Of a DNA stretch of 64,000 nucleotides, positions 18,200 to 26,415 are shown in pieces; positions within the stretch are counted from its first letter, which is position 1; each line of letters opens with the position of its first letter. The DNA is from JAUYQR01 sp050632395. GTDB lineage: Bacteria > Pseudomonadota > Alphaproteobacteria > Rhodobacterales > Rhodobacteraceae. The translations under genes were made by a program, and so were the position numbers. The notes under the pieces are model-generated. The model saw only the letters and a list, made by a program, of their open reading frames with translations, did not search any database and was not told the DNA's origin. The stretch covers positions 2,604,001 to 2,668,000 of the forward strand of contig NZ_CP192600.1 in the NCBI RefSeq assembly GCF_050632395.1, given 5' to 3'.

Positions 18200-19462
18200 T
18201 CAGGCCTTCACGGCGTCTTTCTTTTTCGTCTCGGTGTAGACCAGCATGGGCTTGGCACCGTTGTTGACCGCTTCGTCCTTGACCACGACTTCTTCGACCG
18301 AGTCCATGCCCGGGAGTTCGAACATGGTGTCGAGGAGGATATCCTCCATGATCGATCGCAGGCCGCGAGCGCCGGTCTTGCGCTTGATCGCGCGCTTGGC
18401 GATGGCGGTCAGGGCGTCGGGGGTGAAGGTCAGCTTGGTGCCTTCGATTTCGAACAGACGCTGGTATTGCTTGACGAGCGCGTTCTTCGGTTCGGTCAGG
18501 ATCGTCACCAGCGCCGCCTCGTCGAGGTCGGTCAGGGTGGCGATCACCGGCAGACGACCCACGAATTCCGGGATCAGGCCGAATTTCAGGAGGTCTTCCG
18601 GCTCAAGCTCCTTGAAGAGTTCCCCCACACCGCGTTCCTCGGGACCCTTGACGTCGGCGCCAAAGCCGATACCCGAACCCTTGTTGCGCTGTGCGATGAT
18701 CTTTTCCAGCCCAGCAAACGCGCCGCCGCAGATGAAGAGGATGTTGGTCGTGTCCACCTGCAGGAATTCCTGCTGCGGATGCTTGCGGCCACCTTGCGGC
18801 GGAACGCTGGCGACGGTGCCTTCCATGATCTTCAGAAGCGCCTGTTGCACGCCCTCGCCCGACACGTCGCGGGTGATGGAGGGATTGTCGGACTTGCGGG
18901 TGATCTTGTCGACCTCATCGATGTAGACGATGCCGCGCTGCGCGCGTTCGACGTTGTATTCGGAGGCTTGAAGCAGTTTCAGGATGATGTTTTCGACGTC
19001 TTCGCCGACATAGCCGGCTTCGGTAAGCGTGGTGGCATCTGCCATCGTGAAGGGCACGTCGAGGATGCGGGCCAGAGTCTGCGCCAGCAGGGTCTTGCCG
19101 CAGCCGGTCGGGCCGATCAGAAGGATGTTCGACTTTGACAGCTCGATATCCGTCTTGGACGAATGGTTGAGCCGCTTGTAGTGGTTGTGGACCGCCACCG
19201 ACAGAACCCGCTTGGCGTGGATCTGGCCGATCACGTAATCGTCGAGCACCTTGCAGATATCGCGCGGCGTCGGCACCCCGTCGGTGGACTTCAGGCCCGA
19301 GGTCTTGGTCTCTTCGCGGATGATGTCCATGCAGAGTTCGACGCATTCGTCGCAGATAAAGACCGTTGGGCCCGCGATCAGCTTGCGCACCTCATGCTGG
19401 CTTTTGCCGCAGAAGGAACAGTAAAGCGTATTCTTGCTGTCGCTGCCTGAATTATTCGCCAT
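18200..19462 (-). CDS. clpX: ATP-dependent Clp protease ATP-binding subunit ClpX
   Basis: 420 residues from the ATG at 19462. N-terminal zinc-binding C4 motif (CSFCGK and CDECVELC), AAA+ Walker A GPTGCGKT, Walker B IVYIDEVDKI, pore loop GYVGEDVEN and the ClpP-docking IGF loop (GSGIGFGADV) are visible. It unfolds substrates for ClpP. The gene lies 137 bp after clpP on the same strand; an in-frame Met ten codons upstream is less typical for the family. Confidence 0.97.
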   Translation of the reverse strand: MANNSGSDSKNTLYCSFCGKSQHEVRKLIAGPTVFICDECVELCMDIIREETKTSGLKSTDGVPTPRDICKVLDDYVIGQIHAKRVLSVAVHNHYKRLNHSSKTDIELSKSNILLIGPTGCGKTLLAQTLARILDVPFTMADATTLTEAGYVGEDVENIILKLLQASEYNVERAQRGIVYIDEVDKITRKSDNPSITRDVSGEGVQQALLKIMEGTVASVPPQGGRKHPQQEFLQVDTTNILFICGGAFAGLEKIIAQRNKGSGIGFGADVKGPEERGVGELFKELEPEDLLKFGLIPEFVGRLPVIATLTDLDEAALVTILTEPKNALVKQYQRLFEIEGTKLTFTPDALTAIAKRAIKRKTGARGLRSIMEDILLDTMFELPGMDSVEEVVVKDEAVNNGAKPMLVYTETKKKDAVKA

Positions 19463-19562
19463 CCGCAGTCCTCTAGCCGCTGTCGCCAAAACTGACCGGG
19501 AACCTGGTCAGCGAGTGTTATGTGGAGCTTAGGCCAAGCCCGAAAGCTCCACAATCGCAAAT

Positions 19563-19593
19563 CGCCCCGCAAGCGTCATGCAGCCACGGGGCG
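19563..19593 (-). terminator. Possible weak hairpin after clpP
   Basis: Inverted repeat CGCCCCG / CGGGGCG with a 17-base loop, starting 7 bases after the clpP stop, followed on the minus strand by ATTTG. The long loop and lack of a real T tract make it at best a partial terminator between clpP and clpX. Confidence 0.3.
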
Positions 19594-19599
19594 CCGTTA

Positions 19600-20232
19600 T
19601 CACTTGGACGTGTCGTCCGCCTTGCCGCGGCTTTCGAGGATGCTGTCGATCAGCCCCCAGGCCTTGGCATCTTCGGCCGACATGAAGTTGTCGCGTTCCA
19701 GCGCAGCTTCGACCGCCTCGTAGGTGTTGCCGGTGTGCTTGACGTAGATCTCGTTCAGACGGCGCTTCAGCTTTTCCGTCTCGCGGGCGTGGATCATGAT
19801 GTCGGTCGCCTGACCCTGATAGCCGCCCGAGGGCTGGTGAACCATGACGCGGCTGTTCGGCAGGGAAAAGCGCATCCCAGGATGCCCGGCCGTCAGCAGC
19901 AACGAGCCCATCGAGGCCGCCTGCCCGATCACCAGCGTCGAGACCTTCGGCTTGATGTACTGCATCGTGTCGTAGATCGAGAGGCCCGAGGTCACCACGC
20001 CGCCGGGCGAGTTGATGTACATCGAGATTTCCTTGGACGGGTTTTCCGATTCAAGGAACAGAAGCTGGGCGCAGATCAGGCTGGACATGCCGTCATGCAC
20101 CGGGCCGCCGAGGAAGATGATCCGCTCCTTCAGCATCCGGCTGAAGATGTCGTAGGCACGTTCGCCCCGGCTGGTCTGTTCGACGACCATGGGGACGAGG
20201 GTATTCATGTAGTGGTCTACCGGATCGCGCAT
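19600..20232 (-). CDS. clpP: ATP-dependent Clp protease proteolytic subunit ClpP
   Basis: 210 residues from the ATG at 20232. Catalytic Ser lies in GQAASMGSLLL and His in MVHQPSGGYQG; IFLGGPVHD and INSPGGVVTSG match the strand and oxyanion motifs. It forms the tetradecameric protease chamber used by ClpX and ClpA. A longer in-frame reading begins about 32 codons upstream but lacks the conserved pattern there. clpP-clpX order is normal. Confidence 0.96.
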   Translation of the reverse strand: MRDPVDHYMNTLVPMVVEQTSRGERAYDIFSRMLKERIIFLGGPVHDGMSSLICAQLLFLESENPSKEISMYINSPGGVVTSGLSIYDTMQYIKPKVSTLVIGQAASMGSLLLTAGHPGMRFSLPNSRVMVHQPSGGYQGQATDIMIHARETEKLKRRLNEIYVKHTGNTYEAVEAALERDNFMSAEDAKAWGLIDSILESRGKADDTSK

Positions 20233-20378
20233 CTGAGCCCTGCCTCTGTCATTCGTGTCGGAATATCGCCTGAAGTGTTGCCAGAGTCTTAGTGGCGCGT
20301 CGCGGGGGCCGCAAGGGCGGGTCTGCAAAACGGGGCGAGCCGCCTTGCCGCAGAGCGCAGGCGGCTTAAACCCGGTGC

Positions 20379-21551
20379 ATGACAGATTTCATTCCCCTTC
20401 CCACCCGCGCGGCGGGGCTGGCCCGGCTGCACGGCTTTTTGCCGCGTGCGGGGCTGGCCTATGCGGCGAACCGCAATCGCGACGTGGCGGGCCATCCGCA
20501 CGTGTCGGGTCTGTCACCATGGCTGCGCCACCGGCTGGTGACCGAGGCCGAGGTGATTGCAGCGGTACAGGCGGCGTATCCGGGCGGTGCGGACAAGTTT
20601 CTGGCCGAAGTCTGGTGGCGGACCTACTGGAAAGGCTGGCTGGAACTGCGCCCGGCGGTGTGGTCTGACTACCGGCAGGGGCTGCATGCGGCACTGGACC
20701 GGGTGCAGGTCGAAGCGGGGCTTCGGGCGCGATGGGAGGATGCCTGCGAGGGACGGACCGGCATTGACGGGTTCGATCACTGGGCGCGCGAACTGGGGGC
20801 GACGGGCTATCTGCACAACCATGCGCGGATGTGGTTCGCCTCGATCTGGATCTTCACTCTGGGGTTGCCGTGGGAGTTGGGGGCGGATTTCTTTCTGCGG
20901 CATTTGATCGACGGCGATCCTGCGTCGAACACGCTGAGCTGGCGGTGGGTCGCGGGGCTGCACACGCCGGGCAAGACCTATCTTGCGACGGCCGACAACA
21001 TCGCGCGGAACACCGAAGGGCGATTTGCACCGCAGGGGCTGGCCACAGTTGCCCTGCCGTTGCGGGGTACGCCGCACCCTGCCCCGCGCCCAGCCCCGCT
21101 TGGTGACACGCCCGACCCGGCCGCGCCTGCGCTGGTTCTTGTGACCGAGGAGGATCTTTCGGCCGAGCCGGTGACCGTGCCCTGCCCCCTGGTCGGCGTC
21201 GCGGCGCTGAGCCATCCGGCAGGGCGGTCGCCGCTGACGGTAGCACCTGCGGTCATGGCGTTCACCGCAAAGGCGCTGGACGATGCGCTGGAACGGCTGG
21301 AGGCACCGCAGGCGCGGCGGTTCGGGGCGGCGGACCTCGCGGCGCTGGTAGATCACGCGGCGGCCCTTGGCGCGCGGCAGATCATGACGCCCTATGCCCC
21401 GGTCGGGCCGGTGGCGCACCTGCTTGCCGAAGTGCAAAAGCTGGCCGAACCGCGTGGCCTTTCGCTGGTCAGGGTGCTGCGCGCACATGACCGAGATGCT
21501 TGGCCCCATGCGACGCATGGCTTCTTTCGGTTTCGCGAGGCGGTGATGTGA
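20379..21551 (+). CDS. FAD-binding photolyase/cryptochrome-like protein
   Basis: 390 residues. The N-terminal two-thirds resembles the photolyase C-terminal FAD-binding domain: WWRTYWKGWLE, GATGYLHNHARMW, LPWELGADFFL, LIDGDPASNTLSWRW and TADNIARNTEGRF. The alpha/beta antenna domain that normally precedes it is missing. After an Ala/Pro-rich linker (about residues 228-250) a C-terminal part follows that I do not recognise. Light-dependent DNA repair or signalling is possible, but the order of parts is not that of a classic CPD photolyase. Confidence 0.75.
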   Translation: MTDFIPLPTRAAGLARLHGFLPRAGLAYAANRNRDVAGHPHVSGLSPWLRHRLVTEAEVIAAVQAAYPGGADKFLAEVWWRTYWKGWLELRPAVWSDYRQGLHAALDRVQVEAGLRARWEDACEGRTGIDGFDHWARELGATGYLHNHARMWFASIWIFTLGLPWELGADFFLRHLIDGDPASNTLSWRWVAGLHTPGKTYLATADNIARNTEGRFAPQGLATVALPLRGTPHPAPRPAPLGDTPDPAAPALVLVTEEDLSAEPVTVPCPLVGVAALSHPAGRSPLTVAPAVMAFTAKALDDALERLEAPQARRFGAADLAALVDHAAALGARQIMTPYAPVGPVAHLLAEVQKLAEPRGLSLVRVLRAHDRDAWPHATHGFFRFREAVM

Positions 21552-21554
21552 CGG

Positions 21555-22166
21555 TCAGCGCCCGAACACGCGCCGAGCGAGCAGGACACGGGAGACCGTC
21601 GTGACGACACAGAGGCTGCCGAACACCCAGGCCGCCGGGACAAACAGCGCGGGCCACATCGCGATCACAAGGAAGAACGCTATGGTTTCCGTGCCTTCCA
21701 GCAAACCGGCGGTGAAATAGAGCGACTTTTCGCCCCGGCTGCTGGTTTCCAGACCACGCTTTGCCGCCAGAACAGCATAGCCAAGGAAACTGGCGCCGTT
21801 GGCGTAGAAGGTCGCGATCAGGAACGCCCCCGCCACGCCGTTAACCGCCGGATCGCGCAGCACGAATGCCAGCGGAACCGCACCGTAGAACACGAAATCG
21901 CAGACGATATCGAGGTAGCCGCCGAAATCGGTCTTGCCCTGCGCCCGCGCAACAGCGCCGTCCAACCCATCGGCCAGTCGGCTTGCAAGGATCGGCAGCG
22001 CCACGATCAGACCCGCCTCGCCAGCGCCGATCAGCGCGGCGGCAATCAGCCCGATTGCCAGCCCGGCAAGCGTCACCGCGTTTGCATGAGCCCCGCGGTT
22101 GGCCAGCCAGACGCCGCCACGATTGAGCGGCGCGTCGATCAATCCGCGCATGAAACCGTCCAGCAT
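21555..22166 (-). CDS. CDP-alcohol phosphatidyltransferase family protein
   Basis: 203 residues from an ATG at 22166; an in-frame TTG at 22184 is an alternative start. The family signature D-G-x2-A-R-x8-G-x3-D-x3-D is present as DGLDGAVARAQ, then GGYLDIVCDF, in an integral membrane protein of about six helices. Members make phospholipids from CDP-diacylglycerol and an alcohol. The alcohol cannot be assigned here. Convergent with the photolyase-like gene (3-bp gap). Confidence 0.82.
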   Translation of the reverse strand: MLDGFMRGLIDAPLNRGGVWLANRGAHANAVTLAGLAIGLIAAALIGAGEAGLIVALPILASRLADGLDGAVARAQGKTDFGGYLDIVCDFVFYGAVPLAFVLRDPAVNGVAGAFLIATFYANGASFLGYAVLAAKRGLETSSRGEKSLYFTAGLLEGTETIAFFLVIAMWPALFVPAAWVFGSLCVVTTVSRVLLARRVFGR

Positions 22167-22412
22167 CCACCGCCCCGCGTTCAACGCGGGCTACAAAACC
22201 ATGTCGCCCGCTGCGAGGCCAGTCACTTTGGCGTTTCCGGTTGCGCGGCAGCTTGCCCAAACGGGACGTCCGGGCCAGCGGTTGCTCGCCTTTGACGTGC
22301 GCCCGGCCAAGCTGACTATCGCAATACATCATATTTCCCGCCAGTTTTCGCCTTAGTCTGGCCCAAGACTCTCGCAACGCTGCCGGTGTTGCCACCTGTG
22401 GGAGAATTCTCG

Positions 22413-22898
22413 ATGTCGTTCCGCCTGTCCTTTGCGGCTGCGCTTGCTGCTGCCGTCGTGTCGGTCTCTGCGGCCGAGGCCGCCTGCAACGTGCCGGCGA
22501 ACTCTGGCGCGATGCAGGCCGAGTTGATCGACCACCTGAATGCCGAACGCGCCGCGCGCGGTCTGACACCGCTGCGCCTGTCACCCAACCTGGACAAGGC
22601 GGCGCAGGGCCACGCCTGCGACAATGCCAAGCGCCAGTCGATCAGCCACGTATCATCCGACGGCAGCCAGCTGCAGAACCGCTTGCGCAGGGCGGGCTAT
22701 GCCTACCGGACCGCCGCCGAAAACACTGGGCGCGGCTTTGCTTCGGGTGCGCGTGCGGTGCAGTGGTGGATGAATTCGCCGCACCACAAGCACAACATGC
22801 TGATCGGGCAGATGCGCGACGTAGGCGTGGGGATCGCGATGAGCGAGGCACCCGACAGCCGGCTGCATTGGATCCTTGTGATGGGCAAGTCGAAGTAG
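22413..22898 (+). CDS. Secreted CAP-domain (SCP/YkwD-like) protein
   Basis: 161 residues starting at the ATG at 22413, with GGGAGAA upstream. A signal peptide (SFAAALAAAVVSVSAAEA) is followed by a CAP domain: LIDHLNAERAARGL, ISHVSSDGSQLQNRL, AAENTGRGF, WMNSPHHKHNML and DVGVGIAM. The His/Glu/His set of this fold is present. Bacterial members are periplasmic or secreted; a biochemical role is not established. Four Cys-poor strands suggest no disulfide core. Confidence 0.83.
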   Translation: MSFRLSFAAALAAAVVSVSAAEAACNVPANSGAMQAELIDHLNAERAARGLTPLRLSPNLDKAAQGHACDNAKRQSISHVSSDGSQLQNRLRRAGYAYRTAAENTGRGFASGARAVQWWMNSPHHKHNMLIGQMRDVGVGIAMSEAPDSRLHWILVMGKSK

Positions 22899-22901
22899 GC
22901 G

Positions 22902-24224
22902 TCAGCGCGCGATCTGCAATTCGGCCTTGAGACCACCCAGACGGTCGCTGTGCAAAAGGCGCAGCATTCCGCCGTGACTCATCGCGATATCAGCTGCGAT
23001 CGACAAGCCGAGGCCGACCCCGCCGCCCCGGTTCGGGTCGCGCGCGCGGTCCAGCCGTGAAAACGGGCGCATCGCCTCGTCACGCTGATCGGCCGGGATG
23101 CCGGGACCGTCATCCTCGACCGCGATGCGCAGTGCGGTGTCAGAAAACTGCAGCGACACCTCGATCTGCCGCCCGAACCGCAGTGCGTTGCCGATCAGGT
23201 TCTCGACCGCCCGCGTCACCGCCTGCGGGCGCATCATCACCGGGGATACCCTGCCCTCGACCGCCGCCAGCGTGACCGCGCCACCGCCGCGCCCTGCCGC
23301 AGCGATCACACTGCGCACCAGTGCGACGGCATCAACCTCGACCATCTGCTCCATCGCGTCGCCGCGTGCGAAGGCAAGGAACTCGTCCACCATGCGTTCC
23401 ATCTGCGTCACGTCGGCGAGGAGCGCCTTCACGTCGTCATCCTCGGGCATCAGCGACAGCCCCAGTTTGAGCCGCGTCAGGGGGGTGCGCAAATCGTGGC
23501 TGACGCCGGACAGCATCAGCGTGCGCTGTTCGATCTGGCGTTCGATCCGGGCTCGCATATCGAGGAAGGCCCGCCCTGCTGCCCGCACCTCAAGCGCGCC
23601 GCGCGGACGGTAGACGACGGCGCGGCCCTTGCCGAAATCATTCGCCGCCTCGGCCAGCCGGGTGATCGGACGCAACTGGTTGCGCAGAAAGGCGTAGGCG
23701 ATCACCGTCATCAGGATCGAGGTGAAGATCATCAGCACCAAAAGCTGGTGCGGATTGGTCGCGGCCATCCGCCGTCGGTCCAGCTTTACCTGCACCGGCC
23801 CGTGCCGACTGTCAAAACGCAGGTTCACCATACGCTCGGGGTCGGTCACGTCAGCGGCCATCAGGTCTGGCAATTTGGCACGCAGCGTGTCGATGATCAC
23901 CCCGCCCGACAGATCGAACGCGCCGCGCTGGTCGGCCACCGGCGCATCCGGCCCTGCAGGCAGCACAACCTTCAGTTCCAGCGGCCAAGCCACCGCAACC
24001 GCCCGGGCGCGGGCATCAGCGGGCGTCGCGCCCTTGGCCACCTCCTCCAGCAGGAACTCAAGGTCGATCGCCACGCCCTGGGTCATCTGCCGGGTGACAC
24101 CTTCGTAATGGCGCTGGATGAATGCGGTGGACACGACAAGCTGGATCGCGACGATGGGCACGATCAGGATAAGGGCGGCACGCCCGTAAAGGCCGCGCGG
24201 GAGGATACGTGGAAACAGAGCCAT
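22902..24224 (-). CDS. EnvZ-like sensor histidine kinase without adjacent regulator
   Basis: 440 residues from the ATG at 24224. One transmembrane helix near the N-terminus, a periplasmic region of about 120 residues, a second helix (LVLMIFTSILMTVIAYAFL), HAMP, HisKA with SHDLRTPLTRLKLGL and a HATPase domain (DDGPGIP, GVGLGLSIA). This is the EnvZ/OmpR-type kinase layout. No response regulator lies next to it. Its start region overlaps the divergent hydrolase gene by 16 bp. Confidence 0.86.
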   Translation of the reverse strand: MALFPRILPRGLYGRAALILIVPIVAIQLVVSTAFIQRHYEGVTRQMTQGVAIDLEFLLEEVAKGATPADARARAVAVAWPLELKVVLPAGPDAPVADQRGAFDLSGGVIIDTLRAKLPDLMAADVTDPERMVNLRFDSRHGPVQVKLDRRRMAATNPHQLLVLMIFTSILMTVIAYAFLRNQLRPITRLAEAANDFGKGRAVVYRPRGALEVRAAGRAFLDMRARIERQIEQRTLMLSGVSHDLRTPLTRLKLGLSLMPEDDDVKALLADVTQMERMVDEFLAFARGDAMEQMVEVDAVALVRSVIAAAGRGGGAVTLAAVEGRVSPVMMRPQAVTRAVENLIGNALRFGRQIEVSLQFSDTALRIAVEDDGPGIPADQRDEAMRPFSRLDRARDPNRGGGVGLGLSIAADIAMSHGGMLRLLHSDRLGGLKAELQIAR

Positions 24225-25156
24225 TGCCCGAAAGCCTAGCCGCAGCGCCCGGACTTGGAAAGGCCGGTCTGGCCGAAGGCATCCCCGACCCTGCGGTGCG
24301 GGTGCGCCGGGTGCGCGCAGCCAACCCCTCGCCCCTGACCGCAACCGGCACCAACAGCTACATCCTCGGGTCGGGGCATGTGGCGATCATCGACCCCGGC
24401 CCGGCGCTGCCGGGGCATCTGGACGCGCTGCTGGCTGCGCTTGAGGCTGGCGAGAGGGTCAGCCACATCATCGTCACCCACGCGCATCTTGACCATTCCG
24501 CGCTGGCTCCGGCCTTGGCCGCTCGCACAGGGGCCGAGGTGCTGGCCTTTGGCCGCGCGACCGATGGGCGCAGCGAGGCGATGGCACGGTTGGTTGCGGG
24601 TGGTGCGGAACCGGGCGGCGGCGAGGGCCTTGATCACGCCTTCGCCCCCGACCGGAGCCTTGCGGACGGCGAAACCGTGGGCCACGCGACATGGTCGGTC
24701 ACGGCTGTGCACACACCGGGCCATATCGGTGGCCACCTCTGCCTTGCGGCGGGGGATCTTCTGTTCAGCGGCGATCATGTGATGGGCTGGGCAAGCACCA
24801 TCGTCTCGCCGCCCGACGGTGACATGACGGACTACATGGCCTCGCTTGACCGGCTGCGGATCGGCGCTTGGCGCCGCTTCCTGCCGGGTCATGGCGACCC
24901 GGTGGAGGCACCCGCCGAGCGCATCGACGCGCTTCTGGCCCATCGCCGGATGCGCGAGGCGGCGATCCTGGACGCCTTGGCAACCGGCCCGCTGGGTCTG
25001 GCCGAGCTTGTGGCCTGCGTCTACGCCGACACTCCCCCCGGTCTTCTGGCAGCCGCACGTCGCAATGCCCTGGCGCATCTCATTGATCTTCATGGCAGAA
25101 AGAGGATCACCGCATCACCAACCCTGGGCCCGAACGCGATTTTCCACCTCGCATGA
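24209..25156 (+). CDS. Metallo-beta-lactamase-fold hydrolase
   Basis: 315 residues starting with GTG at 24209, supported by GGGAGG four bases upstream. The zinc motif HAHLDHSAL lies near residue 90, with ligands in HTPGHIGGHL and FSGDHVMGW downstream, followed by FLPGHGDPVE and a C-terminal winged-helix-like tail. This matches the glyoxalase-II/LACTB2-like MBL subgroup common in Rhodobacteraceae. Substrate unknown; LACTB2-type RNase or thioesterase activity are both possible. Confidence 0.82.
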   Translation: METEPLPESLAAAPGLGKAGLAEGIPDPAVRVRRVRAANPSPLTATGTNSYILGSGHVAIIDPGPALPGHLDALLAALEAGERVSHIIVTHAHLDHSALAPALAARTGAEVLAFGRATDGRSEAMARLVAGGAEPGGGEGLDHAFAPDRSLADGETVGHATWSVTAVHTPGHIGGHLCLAAGDLLFSGDHVMGWASTIVSPPDGDMTDYMASLDRLRIGAWRRFLPGHGDPVEAPAERIDALLAHRRMREAAILDALATGPLGLAELVACVYADTPPGLLAAARRNALAHLIDLHGRKRITASPTLGPNAIFHLA

Positions 25157-25225
25157 GCAAACCGCACGATTGCCCGGTTTTGCCCCTTGCCGCCCTATAC
25201 GCAGCTTGCTATACGGCCCCCGTGT

Positions 25226-25300
25226 TCCGGCGTAGCTCAGCGGTAGAGCAGTTGACTGTTAATCAATTGGTCGTAGGTTCGATCCCTACCGCCGGAGCCA
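25226..25300 (+). tRNA. tRNA-Asn (anticodon GTT), CCA encoded
   Basis: 75 nt with a complete cloverleaf. Acceptor arms TCCGGCG and CGCCGGA pair perfectly, the D arm contains GTAGCTCAGCGGTAGAG, the anticodon loop is CTGTTAA with GTT, and the T arm is GTAGGTTCGATCCCTAC. The CCA end is encoded. It stands alone on the plus strand, followed by a hairpin. Confidence 0.97.
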
Positions 25301-25330
25301 AAAATCTCGAATATCTACAAGACGTTAGCG

Positions 25331-25360
25331 GGCCGCTCATCTAGCGGCCTTCGCGGTTTT
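25331..25360 (+). terminator. Probable terminator after tRNA-Asn
   Basis: Perfect 7-bp stem GGCCGCT / AGCGGCC with loop CATCT, followed after TTCGCGG by TTTT, 30 bases downstream of the tRNA. The T tract is somewhat displaced from the stem. Confidence 0.5.
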
Positions 25361-25548
25361 GGGGCATTTTGCAACAACTCTGCAACAACATGGGCTGCTC
25401 GTTTAAACGCGGAGACGGCTCCCGCACTGTTGCCCAGTTTGCGCCAAAGTCCCGCCACATAAGGAATTTATGCCGAACGGGAGCGAAGGGGGCTGCGCGT
25501 TGGGCGTTACGTTTGAGTTTCCGATTTATGGTCAGCACACGGCACCGT

Positions 25549-25578
25549 TGTTGATTTCCACCCAGAACTGAGCCGGGT
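25549..25578 (+). repeat. IS21 terminal inverted repeat (left)
   Basis: 30 bp, TGTTGATTTCCACCCAGAAC and ten further bases. Identical, inverted, to 28020-28049. An internal imperfect copy of the end motif starts 24 bp further in. Confidence 0.93.
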
Positions 25579-25620
25579 TTTCCACCGAGAAGTGAGCCAC
25601 CTCTGACTATGGATTTCGTA

Positions 25621-26415
25621 TCATGCTGGGGTCAAGGCATGGTTTGTCTCCTTCTTCTTCCTGGCTGCTGCGGCTGAACTGGCCTTGAAGCGGAAGCTGT
25701 CGTTTCCGGTCTCCAGGATGTGGCAGCGGTGGGTGAGGCGGTCGAGCAAGGCGGTGGTCATCTTTGCGTCGCCGAAGACCGTGGCCCATTCGCTGAAGCT
25801 CAGGTTTGTGGTGATGACGACGCTGGTGCGTTCGTAGAGCTTGCTTAGCAGGTGGAAGAGCAGCGCCCCACCCGAGGCGCTGAAGGGCAGATATCCCAGT
25901 TCGTCGAGGATCACCAAGTCGAGCTTGGTCAGGCTTTCTGCGATCTGCCCGGCCTTGCCCTTTGCCTTTTCCTGTTCGAGGGCGTTGACCAGTTCGATCG
26001 TCGAGAAGAAGCGGACCTTGCGGCGATGATGCTCGATGGCCTGGATGCCGAGTGCGGTTGCGACATGGGTCTTGCCGGTTCCCGGACCGCCGATCAGCAC
26101 GATGTTCTGTGCGCCATCCATGAACTCACAGCGGTGCAGGGTCCTGACGGTGGCCTCGTTGATCTCGCTGGCGGCGAAGTCGAAGCCCGAGAGGTCCTTG
26201 TAGGCCGGGAAGCGTGCGGCCTTCATGTGATAGGCAATGGAACGGACCTCGCGTTCAGCCAGTTCGGCCTTCAGCAGTTGCGACAGGATCGGGATGGCCG
26301 CTTCAAAGGCCGGTGCTCCCTGCTCGATCAGATCGGTGACGGCCTGTGCCATGCCATACATCTTCAGGCTGCGGAGCATGATGACGATGGCGCCGCTGGC
26401 GGGATCATGACGCAT
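25621..26415 (-). CDS. istB: IS21-family helper ATPase IstB
   Basis: 264 residues from an ATG at 26415, overlapping the istA stop by 11 bp. DnaC-like AAA+ protein with Walker A GGPGTGKTH and Walker B LVILDELGYLPF, followed by sensor region TTNLSFSEWATVFGD. IstB forms an ATP-dependent clamp on target DNA and directs the IstA transposase. The reading frame extends upstream inside istA, but the family length of about 260 fits the chosen start. Confidence 0.93.
   Translation of the reverse strand: MRHDPASGAIVIMLRSLKMYGMAQAVTDLIEQGAPAFEAAIPILSQLLKAELAEREVRSIAYHMKAARFPAYKDLSGFDFAASEINEATVRTLHRCEFMDGAQNIVLIGGPGTGKTHVATALGIQAIEHHRRKVRFFSTIELVNALEQEKAKGKAGQIAESLTKLDLVILDELGYLPFSASGGALLFHLLSKLYERTSVVITTNLSFSEWATVFGDAKMTTALLDRLTHRCHILETGNDSFRFKASSAAAARKKKETNHALTPA

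Noticed and set aside
25341..25538. 65-codon minus-strand frame between tRNA-Asn and the IS21 end, considered as an integrase remnant
   Set aside because: No tyrosine-recombinase motif or other domain is visible and it overlaps the tRNA terminator.
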